Part shown: piece after piece, positions 10,846-20,072 of the stretch
How the letters are laid out: the number at the start of each line of letters is the position of its first letter
How positions within the stretch are numbered: the stretch's first letter is position 1
NCBI GenBank assembly: GCA_943704525.1
Contig: CALSCQ010001821.1
Location: forward strand, 1-26,587
Direction of reading: 5' to 3'
DNA: 26,587 bases
Source of the DNA: Pigoraptor vietnamica
Lineage: Eukaryota > Opisthokonta > Filasterea
Translations under genes and position numbers: made by a program
Notes under the pieces: generated by a model
The model's input: the letters and a program-made list of their open reading frames with translations, nothing else
Databases searched by the model: none
Told to the model about the DNA's origin: nothing

Positions 10846-12952
10846 TCAGTTGGACGACTTGGCCAGCTTCGCTTTCCGGAAGCTCTCGTAGTGAATCTTG
10901 TCCGTCTGCTCGACGAGGTCTTGCAGGTGCGACCTGGCATGGGCGTGCGCGGGACGCGTGTCAGGGGTAATCGAACAAAAGTGCGAGTGTGTGCAGCGGA
11001 GAGGCTTTGGTGCCGACGCGTGTCAGTGGCGCGCGTGTCGCACTTCACCGTGTTGCACGCGTGTGTGCGTGTGCGGAGAGTGTGTGGGAGGCGCATGAAG
11101 AGCATGCGCGGGCACCCACCGGATAAGCATGTTGCGAAGGAGGGGGAACTCAGAGTGCTTCTCGTTCTCCACTGCGCAAGGACGGTATAAGTAGGTTAGA
11201 AAACGTCAGATCGGCTTGAATCACGGGCGTGTCCATCGACTCGCCGCAGTGGGCGAGCGTCAAAAATAGCGCGTTTGAGAGATGGCAGTGATCACGCCAG
11301 AGTGAGCTACCACTCGTCGTTCGGCAAGAGCGAACCGAGGGGAGAGAGCAGTGGACATTCATATCGCAAACGAGCGCGTGGCGCACCTTCGATGAGGCCC
11401 CACTTGGTCTTGCGGCCGAGGACCGTCTTCCCGCCAACAGAAATGCCCGTCTCGCTGCCCACCACCGCGAACGGCATGGCCTCCTGCCGTCGCAAAGAGC
11501 CACCTGTGAGTCCAGGCGGACCGCTACACGCACTCGCAGAGACACACACATTGCTGCGTCTGCACACACAAAAACTGCATGAACGCCGAGGCGAAGCAGG
11601 AGGCAACGCACCCTGAGGGCATCGTTGGCCGCGGCGTCGTCCTCCGTGTCGTCCTCGCTGTCGAAGGGATAGAGGCGAATGCCGTGCTGCTCAAAGTCCT
11701 CCTTGATCTGAGGGCGCGGAAGAGGGGGTTGAGACAGAGAGCAGAGCGCGCAACTGCGCATCCGTTGGCATACACACGCACACACACACACACACATACG
11801 CACACACACAATTACAGAGACAGCCGCGGCCACACACACACATAGACACACTCAGAGACAGCCGCGCGCGCACACACACACACACAGACAGACGCGGACA
11901 AATACACGCGCACTGCAGGCACGCACCCTCTTCTTGAACTCGACGCGCTCGTCCTCTGTGAGCGAATCCGACTTGGCAATCACGGGCACAATGTTCACGG
12001 CCTTGTCGAGGCGCTTCATAAACTCAACGTCGATCGGCTTGAGCCTGTGTGCGCAGAGACGTCCGGTCAGCTCCGAATAACACACGCGTGTCCATCGACT
12101 CCAAGGGGAAGCAGGACGCACAGAGCGCGCACGCACACGCCACGCAATGCCCGTTACACACGACTTCACGATGCGCTACTCACGAGTGGCCGGTGGGAGC
12201 AATAAAGTAGAGGCAGCAGTGCACGCGCGAGTCCGGAATGCGGCGGCGGCGATTGACGGCGCGCTCCTCGGCAAAGTAGCGCTCGTATTGTTGGTTGACG
12301 TGGTCGAGGATCGGCTGCCAGCTGCGCACCGGAACAGACGAGGCGTCGGCAAAGAAACCCAAGGACTGAAGAGCGGCGAGCACTGACAAGTAGCAGAGCC
12401 TCTCCCATTGCATTCCCCCTTAGCGCAACCCCGAGAGCGACCCCTCTGTTACTGGCTCAATCCTTGTCGCAATTACTACTCTCGTACACGCAACGATCAC
12501 ACGTCTTGGCTCAAAAACGCGCAAGACAGACTACTGCAGCGCCACGAACACACGTCGAACCGCCAGAGCGGTCGCGCACCCACCAGTTGTCGTTGTTGAT
12601 CTGATCGCCAAAGCCAGGCGTGTCCGTGACGGTGAGGCGCACGCGCACGCCGTTCTCGTCGATCACTGCGCACGAACGCATGCGGCAAATTAGAGCACGT
12701 CATGTAGTCAATCCACACGTCGATGCAAACCCCATCGCCGACAAACACGGCCACCTAACCCCAACCCTAACCCTAGCGCAAGCACCCACCGTGCGACACA
12801 GAGTGGACCTCGACCGTCTTTGGCCTGTGCTCGCGCGACTCGGGGATGGTCGACGCGCGGCTGATCTTCGACATGAAGAGCTGCAGCGGACAAATGGGGC
12901 GAGTGAGGACACGCCGGACACACACGCACGCACGCACACGCACGCACGCACG

Positions 12953-13029
<77 letters not shown>

Positions 13030-14210
13030 CAGCCACGAATGGACCTCGCCACAGTCCCCCATGTCGCTCCAGCGACCAGGACACCCCAAGCACAGCGTTC
13101 GGATCGCGTGAAAAGACAGTGATCAATAAAGTGTCGCTGCGCCGCTAGCAGGCAACGCACCGTATTGACCATCGTCGACTTGCCGAGGCCCGACTCGCCT
13201 GAGCACAGCGGCAGAAGGCACGTGAGATGCAAAGAAACTGCGGCCACACCAACGCACACACACACACGAGTGCTCACACACACACACATCCCTCCCTCCT
13301 CCTCTCTTCTTTGCCCGAGAACAAGTACACCAGCAGTCAAGCGTGACGCACCGACGACCATGATGTTGAACTCGAAGCCCTTCTTGAGCGACTTGCGCTT
13401 GAGCTGCTCCGAGATGTTGTCGATGCCGACGTACCCGCTGAGCTTCGTCTGCAGCTTGCCCCAGTTGGTCGTCTTGGAGAGGTGCTCGGCCATGATCTTC
13501 TTGAACTCGGGGAACGAAATCTTGCCGTTACCTGCGACAGCAAAACGCAGCGGCCCACAACACGTCAAGACAGGCGCGCACAAGGACTGGGCGCATGCAC
13601 CCATCTCATGCGCAAACGCGCCTCGTCACCGCCACAGAGCGAATGCATGCACAGCACACCAAACGCACACGAGCGACGACAGCAGTGCAAAACCGCACAG
13701 CCACACACGATAACGCAAGCCCATCCACGCGTCTGCGTCCACACACAACAAACACGCACCGTCGGCGTCGGCGCGGGCCATCATCTCCCGAACCTCGGAC
13801 TCCGTCGGCGTGTGGCCAACAATTTCGCTCACGGCATTCTCGAGTTCGTTCTTGTCGATGCTGCCGTTGCCGTCCGCGTCGATGGCGTCAAACGCCTTCT
13901 GAACCACTGCGCACGGACGAGTGGGAGAGGGGAGGAGGGGTTGGGGGGGTGGGGGAGAAGATCACGGTCAGCTGACCAGACAAAAGTGGCATAAGGCGCC
14001 CCTTTGACTTGAAGAAGCCACAAAGACGCGAACACTCTCTAAAGCTCACACGCTTACACGAAGACCCGCACAAAGCGCTGAAGATGCCCCCCAAAGCACT
14101 CCATCAAACGCCACGACGAAAAGCGCGCTTATTTCTGCGCGTGACTCGCGTGGGAAAATATCGCGCGACCAACACCCACACTCTTCCTGGGCCTCGGTGA
14201 GGTGCGGCAT
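10846..14210 (-). CDS. Septin GTPase with N-terminal EF-hand pair (fusion)
   Basis: Twelve exons on the minus strand: 14210-14180, 13906-13760, 13531-13352, 13198-13161, 12880-12790, 12665-12584, 12321-12184, 12044-11927, 11707-11612, 11483-11387, 11171-11120, 10933-10846. Phases agree throughout, giving 385 residues. The start [16 protein letters not shown] resembles calmodulin. EF loop 1 is [12 protein letters not shown] (20-31) and loop 2 is [12 protein letters not shown] (57-68); both have canonical calcium ligands. A septin follows: polybasic KRKSLKKG (104-111), P-loop GESGLGKS (120-127), DTPGFGD from 177, NNDNCWQPI, AKSD (259-262), then PFAVVGSET and KTKWGLIE near the C-terminus. The protein stops shortly after the GTPase domain, so the coiled-coil tail of many septins is absent. 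Septins form GTP-binding filaments at membranes. Exon 3 encodes both EF-hand end and septin start, so the fusion does not rest on splice choice. Calcium control of assembly is an inference. Confidence 0.93.
11708..11926 (-). repeat. Septin intron 8: CA/TG microsatellite blocks
   Basis: On the plus strand, CA-rich blocks at about 11771-11810 and 11830-11886 are interrupted by two copies of a CAGAGACAGCCGCG word. On the gene's sense strand these are GT tracts that begin about 40 bases after the donor. Confidence 0.85.
12755..12776. repeat. Interstitial telomere-like repeat in septin intron 5
   Basis: This 22-base stretch contains CCCTAACCCTA preceded by a one-base variant unit. On the minus strand it reads as TTAGGG-type telomere repeat, about three and a half units. 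It lies inside a 124-base intron. Confidence 0.75.
12917..13028 (-). repeat. (CA)n/(TG)n microsatellite in septin intron 4
   Basis: About 110 bases of CA repeat on the plus strand, with CACG and CAAA interruptions, lie in the intron between exons ending at 13161 and starting at 12880. On the sense strand it is a GT tract. Confidence 0.92.
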
Positions 14211-15180
14211 CTTCTACGGGTGAGAAAAGCAGCAATGGTGGAACAAGGAAGAACGAAGGGGACGATCTCTTTAGCGCGGAATGTATGTCTTGTCTAAGAA
14301 CGTGCGTGTGTGCGTGTGTGTGCGTGTGTGTGTACGGGCGTTTGCGACTAAATGGGAGGTTTGAATCGATCACAACAGCAAAGTATGGCCAGTGTATGAG
14401 ACATCTTGTGTGCTACAAACGCACGAAGTCGCCCGATGCGTGGGTGCAGCAAATCCCCACCACTGCTTACACTCTCTCACGGTAACTACTCAGTGCGCTG
14501 GCCGCAGCCCACGGCCGGCAGCGCCGTCACACGGAACAAAACGCGCAACGAGGACTTTCATGGAGAGGGCGTTATTGTAGCTGGCAATCTGGAACGCGGA
14601 GACGCTGGCTGTGGGACTGTCGGCACATCACTGTCGGCCAGCGCCGGCCGCCGGGTCCGGCATTGCAGTCGGGGGGGGGGGGGGGGGGGGGGGGGGGGGA
14701 TGAGGCCGGGGTCGTTGGCATGATAGTAGCGAGAGACCGCTGACCTCGGCGACTACAGCCGGCTTCGGTGACTTCCTGCTACGATCATGCGCACTGGACT
14801 GACAATGGCGCAACAGCGGCTGAACGTACTTGGGCGACACCACAACCTGAAACTCCCACCCCAGCATGCACGTGGTCGTCGGTGGATGGGGTGAGGGTTT
14901 CGATGGCGCCAAATTTTGAGTTTGAGCCACATTTACGCCTTCTGACAATTGCCAACAACCGCCACTGCATGTCGCAGCAGGCTCGCACGCGGCATTGCGG
15001 TTATATTGTGCGTGGTTTTTTGCGCGTGTGCACGTGCGAGTGCGTGCGCGGCCTTCAGTGTGTGCCGCACGTCATTCTTACTACTTAAGTGATTGCGCTA
15101 TTCGCAACCAGTGAGTGTGCAGTCGTGCCGTCTCTGCGAGCGTATTGCGCGTGCTGCGGGCGTGCACGGCGGACTGAAAA
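14211..15180. promoter_or_regulatory. Divergent upstream region shared by the septin and CEP112-like genes
   Basis: This 970-base gap lies between two genes transcribed away from each other. It contains a short CA/TG tract near 14303-14332 and 29 consecutive G at 14671-14699. The frame at 14628-14948 (minus) has no recognisable domain, and neither do the plus-strand frames across 14392-14723. A pyrimidine-rich stretch ending in TAG sits just before the septin start on the minus strand and might be an acceptor for a 5' UTR intron. I see no supported gene or RNA. Confidence 0.5.
14671..14699. repeat. Poly(G) run of 29
   Basis: Twenty-nine consecutive G residues are flanked by mixed sequence. 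Such a run can fold into stacked quadruplexes and is also a common place for length errors in sequencing, so the exact count should not be trusted. Confidence 0.9.
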
Positions 15181-18100
15181 ATGTCCTCCCGCGCGCCGCC
15201 GCCGCCCCCTCCCGACGAGGGAGACGTGACAACGGCGTCCACGCGGCAAAATCTCGCCCTTCATTACGACGCCGTGTTCCGGCAACTTGCGGCGGAGATT
15301 GAGCGCGCCGCCGAGGCCTGTCTCGAGGACAAGGCATCGCGCATCCGCGTGGGCGCGTGGCTGCGCAAGCTGCACGAGCCGTGCCCCGTGGCGAGCTGGA
15401 AGCGCAATCGCAACGCCCACGCCAAGCTCCTGCTGGACATGGTGCAATCGGGCGTCGTCTCGGCGCCGTTCGACCGACGGCCGGCACACGGGCCCCTCGG
15501 CAACCTTCCCACACACGCTGCGCCGGTGCGTGTCTTCTCTGTGTGTGTGTGTGTGTGTGTGTGCGATTTGTGGTGGTCGCTTTGTGCTGGTGCCAATTGC
15601 GCGTGGGGACTTTGAGGAAATGCGCTCGCTCGCGTAACAATGCCGTGCGCATCGCCGCAGCACGAGTCCGTGCGCTCCAGTCCTCCGCGCACACGCCGCG
15701 GCGTCGACGGCAGTCCCACGCGCCGCGCACAGCAGCCATCCGCCGGCGAGCGGAGGCGCCCATTGCGCGCGGGCGACCAGACGCTTTCGTACGAAGAGTG
15801 GGAAGACGACGACCCGAATGCATCGGGAGAGTGGGACGGAGGCGAGGTGCTCGCGGGTCTGTCGTCGCGCGGGGGACACGCGGCTGCCCCTGCGCCCTCG
15901 GTGCGCGCGGCAGAGGCCGTGGCGGGCCTCGCGAAGAGCGTGCGCAACAAGTCGGAGGGGATTGCGGACGTCAACCAGTCGCAGATGCGGCGGCGGGGGG
16001 ACCGCAGCGCCATGGATTTCGGGGATCTGACGATGCGGCAAGGGGCACCCGCCGCCCCCGCGGACGAGGTGACGCGGCTGCGCGACCACATTCGCACGCT
16101 CGAGGTGCGCCTTGCACAGGACCAGCGGGGAATGCGAGAGGAGTACGAAATTGCGCTGCAGCGACTGCTCGACCGCAAGGAACAGGAGGTCGCGGCACTG
16201 CGACGCGCGGCCGAGGCAGAGGCCGACGAGCGCGCGTCGGCCGTGTCGCGGCTGGAAGCGCGCGTGCGCGAGCTGCAGGATGAGCTGGCGGCGGCGAGGA
16301 AAACCGTCGAGCACGACGCGGAACGCAAGGTATGGGTCTGTGCACTGAACATGATGGCATCGTAAGTATCAGAGCCTCTATACTTTCACTGTGTAAACAC
16401 GTGTACCTGCACAATTAACCCCGTTGTTTTTTTCAACCCAGATATCGGAGCTGAAGGCCGACGCCGACAGGACGCGCGTCGACATCCAGCGCGAGCACGC
16501 GCGCGAGATTGAGGAAATGGCGGCGAAGGCAGCGCAGCGGGCGGAGCGGGCGGAGCGGCGCGCGCAGACGGCTGTCGCACAGGCCCACGAGCGCGCTTCG
16601 CAGGCGGAACGGGCGCTCATGCGGTGCGAGGACGACCTTGCCCACGCGCGTGACGAGGCAGGGCGGCTTGCACGCGAGCTGAGGGACCTGCGCGAGTCGC
16701 ACGGGCGCCTTTTGGAGCGCGCGGATGAAACAGAGGCGCTGCGGAAGAGGCTGCAGGACGAGCACGCGCAGGTGGGAGGACGAGCTTGCGCGGGATGCAG
16801 AATATGCAGGGTGTGGGCGTGCGTTCCGTGTGTGTGTGTGTGTGGGTGTGGTGGGGATGTGTGTGTGTGCGCGCGCTTGCGTGCGTACATGTGGCTAATT
16901 CCACGTAATTCCGAGCGCAGAAGCTGCAAGAGATCATCGAAATGACGTCAGGCAGCCTCAACAAAGTGCGCGGCGAATACGCTCAAAACGCCACGCGCGC
17001 ACAAGAGCGCATCGCCGCGCTCGAAAGCGAGGCGAGTAACAAACCACGTGTTACTGCATGCTCGTTGCAGGGGAGCGAATGATGTTCTTTTGTATCAACG
17101 GAGTGCGTGCGTGTGCGTTGCAATGGCCCTACTTGCGATGTCCAGCTGGTGTGCGCCTGCGTTTCAATGGCCCTACTTGCGATGTCCAACTGGTGTGCGT
17201 GTGCGTTTCCATGGCCCTACTTGCGATGTCCAACTGGTGTGCGTGTGCGTTTCCATGGCCCTACTTGCGATGTCTAGCTGGTGTGCGTGTGCGTTGCAAT
17301 GGCCCTACTTGCGATGTCCAGCTGGTGTGCGCCTGCGTTGCAATGGCCCTACTTGCGATGTCCAACTGGTGTGCGTGTGCGTTTCAATGGCCCGACTTGC
17401 GATGTCCAACTGCTGTGCGTGTGCGTTTTTGTTTTCTCATACTCGACCCACAGGTTGAACAGCTGAAGGGCGATCTCTCGGATTCGGCGGCCGCGCGCAA
17501 AGTGCTTGCCGAGGACGCACAGCGCCAGCGCGAGGTCGCCATCGCGGCCGTCGACCAGGAGTGGGCGGCCAAGGTGCGCCTCACTTTCTCTCGTGCACTG
17601 AGTCGATGGATGCCTTTATAGTTTTTCTGGCGTTGATTGGCGTGCAGCTCGTTGTGGGTGTGTTTGTGTTCTTTTGGTTGCACCCTACGCACTGTGCAAT
17701 TTGAATTTGTGTGAGTTGTTGTTTGTATCAGCCACCTCAAACCGGGAGACGCGTATCTTAGAAAAACCGCTTTCTACGACATCGCTCTCTGTGCGTACCG
17801 CCACTTGGGTACCGTTCGAACTGTCAACCGACCCCCTCTCTTGCATATCCGCAGATGGAGCGGCTGAGGTCCGACTGCGACACGGAGATCGCGCAACTCC
17901 AGCGCCGCCTTCGTGAGGTGTCCGCGCTCGTGGAGCAGCGCGATGCGGCCGCTGTGCAGGCCGAACAGCGCGCGGAATCGGCCGAGGCGTCCCTCGCGGC
18001 GTCGCAGGAGCGCGCGCGAGTGCTCCAGTCGCAGCTCGAGGTATCGGAAGACGCCACCGACGCGCTTCGCCGCGAGGTGTCGAAGCTGCGCCAGCAGATT

Positions 18101-19941
18101 GAGGTTGAGAAGGGGCTTGTGGGCCGCGCGGAAGAGAACGCGCGCCTGGTGCGCGAGGACGAGGTCCGTCTGCGCGAGCGGGAGGTGGGTTGAAGGATCC
18201 GTTGCTGAGAGAGAAGCAGTGTGGGTTGTTGCGTTCTGTTGTTTGATGGCGGGTTGATGGTGGCGTATTTGGAGAATGCGTTGCGTTGCATGTCCTGACT
18301 GCCGTGTCCCTTTGTTGCTGCTTTCAGATGGCGAGGCTGCGCGCAGAGCACGAAGAAGCCCTTGAGGCGGCGAAGCAGCAGGCGGAGCGACGTGCGGCCG
18401 AACAGGTGTCGCAAATGCGCGCGCAAGTGGCGCGTATCGAGGAAGAGGCGCGCATTAGGGCGGGAAAAGACCAGGCGACGATTGCAGGACTCACGAAGGA
18501 AATCGAGACGCTGAGGTGTGGTGATTGTGCTGCGTGTGTGTGCGTGATGGCCTTGTTTGTTTGTTTGTTTGTTTTCTGACGAGGGCTGCGCTGCGCAGGG
18601 AGGACCTTGAGCGCGCTGATAACTTGCGCCGCGCCGAAGTGGCTGGCCTCGAGAAGGTTCAGTCGCAGGAGAGGAAGGCCGAGCGGGCGCTGTACGAATC
18701 GGAGGTTGGCTTTGTCGGCTTTTATTTCTTTATTTTTTATTTACTTAATTTATATTTTATTTTTGGTGCGTTGGTTTCTTTGGGCGGGGCTGTCACAGAC
18801 TGAAATCTAACCTGCTGCGTTTCACACACACCAGGTTGTGAAACTGCGGCAGCAGCATGAGGACGCGCTTGCAACTCTTCACCAGCAACACCTGCGCGAG
18901 GTTCAGCGCGTCCAGGACCGCGCCGCCGAGCGGGTGCGCCTGGCAGAGGGGGACGCGGCGTCCGCAATGCAGAAGGCCGCGGAAGCTGTGGACGAGCGGC
19001 AGCGCACGATTGGGGCGCTTCAGGCGGAACTGTCGCAAGCGCGTGCGGCGAGAGCGCGAGAGGCGGAGGAATGGGCCATGCGTGCCGCGCGAGAGGGCGA
19101 GACGCTGCGCCGACAGTCCGAATCAACCATCAAGGTATATATTGTCTGTTTCGCGCTTCATCCACGCGCCCATCTGACGCACGCCAACACATGTCACGCC
19201 CCAAACATACTCGTCCGCCGCAGTTGCTCGAGCGCGACCTGCAGTTACAGTCGGAGCGTGCAGACCAGCTTGAGCGAATGTTGCGCAACGCTGAGGCCGA
19301 GTCCTTCCGAAAGGTGAGTGCCCGCACCTCTTAGCCCAGTGGATGGGACTTGCTTTTAATGTCCCTTTCTTGCCTTTTGGATGTTTGTTCGTGATTTTTT
19401 GCGCTTGCACAAACTGCTGACCGTGGCCGTGCGCAGATGACCGAGTTGCGGCAGCTCCACGAGCAGCAAATACGCGGGCTCATGCCGGCATCCGTGCAGC
19501 AGGTGCGTCCGCCTCATCCCCATTCGGCAGACTGAGTTGAATTGCAAGTCACCGGCCCCTTATTGTCTGCTTTCGTGATCGGACCTCTTTCCTGTTTTAC
19601 CCCTTTTTAGGCCCCTTTCGCCTCTAGTCGTTGTTTGTCGTTGAATCGTCGTTCTTTGCTTTTAATATCCAGTTTGTATTATCGTCTGTGTAACCGCGAC
19701 AATTGTGCAGGAGCTCGAGGACACGATCGCATCGCTCAAGGCGCAGATTGCCGCACTCGAAGAGAGGGCTGCGTTCGTCGCACAGCAGCACGCCCGTTCG
19801 CTCGCGTCCACCGCACGCGGCACTTCGCCGCCTTCGCACGCCACGCACTCGAGCGAGGTCCCGCGAAGGCAGGACAGGGCACTCTCGGACGTCGAGGCGC
19901 TCTACAGGCGCCTTGCAGCGAAGAGGGACGTGGCCGCGTGA
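15181..19941 (+). CDS. CEP112/CCDC46-like centrosomal coiled-coil protein (DUF4485)
   Basis: Twelve exons: 15181-15525, 15661-16329, 16442-16771, 16921-17031, 17454-17573, 17855-18184, 18328-18515, 18599-18704, 18835-19134, 19224-19313, 19437-19502, 19711-19941, giving 961 residues (human CEP112 has 955). The N-terminal domain at about 25-115 fits DUF4485 (IRVGAWLRKLHEP, SWKRNRNAHAKLLLDMV, PFDRRPAHGPL). A low-complexity linker follows, then nearly continuous heptad-type coiled coil rich in Ala, Glu, Arg and Gln to the C-terminus. In animals CEP112 is a centrosomal protein of poorly known function. Ten of eleven introns are phase 0. Intron 4 appears to use a GC donor (GAG|GCGAGT at 17032), because the neighbouring GT at 17036 would break the frame. 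The coiled coil alone would not identify the family; the DUF4485 match does. The start at 15181 has A at -3. Confidence 0.85.
17102..17430 (+). repeat. 44-bp minisatellite, seven copies, inside CEP112-like intron 4
   Basis: The word ATGGCCCTACTTGCGATGTC recurs, with single-base variants, at 17123, 17167, 17211, 17255, 17299, 17343 and 17387, an exact period of 44. Each unit also carries a GTGTGCGTGTGCGTT-like segment. Because 44 is not a multiple of three, all plus frames through it look like repetitive Cys/Val-rich peptides. These are artefacts and not a gene. Confidence 0.95.
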
Positions 19942-20072
19942 AATCCGCCACGACCCGATCGACTCATGCCGTGCCATTGCGTTCGCCGCGCGCGTCTGTC
20001 GCTTTCTTTTTCGCTCCGCGTAATATAATATGTCTGTGCCCGACGAGGCGCAATTGTCGTCCTGCGCTCTGT
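19942..20072. other. Convergent 3' ends of the CEP112-like and TEX10-like genes
   Basis: There are 131 bases between the two stop codons. A TAATATAATA stretch at about 20022-20031 is the only AT-rich part and could serve 3' end formation on either strand. Confidence 0.45.

Noticed and set aside
13760-14210. A separate small calmodulin-like gene upstream of the septin
   Set aside because: The second EF-hand loop is split by an intron whose far side is in the same exon as the septin start, with agreeing phase and no stop, so one gene is the simpler reading.
14628-14948. Minus-strand frame of 106 residues between the septin and CEP112-like genes
   Set aside because: It has no domain, runs into the poly(G) tract as polyproline, and has no convincing splice partners.
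17102-17430. CRISPR-like array
   Set aside because: The units are contiguous without unique spacers, and the setting is a eukaryotic intron.
17048-17621. Cys/Val-rich repetitive peptides over the 44-bp array
   Set aside because: All three plus frames look alike because the period is not a multiple of three. The array is intronic and exon 4 reads into a stop before it.
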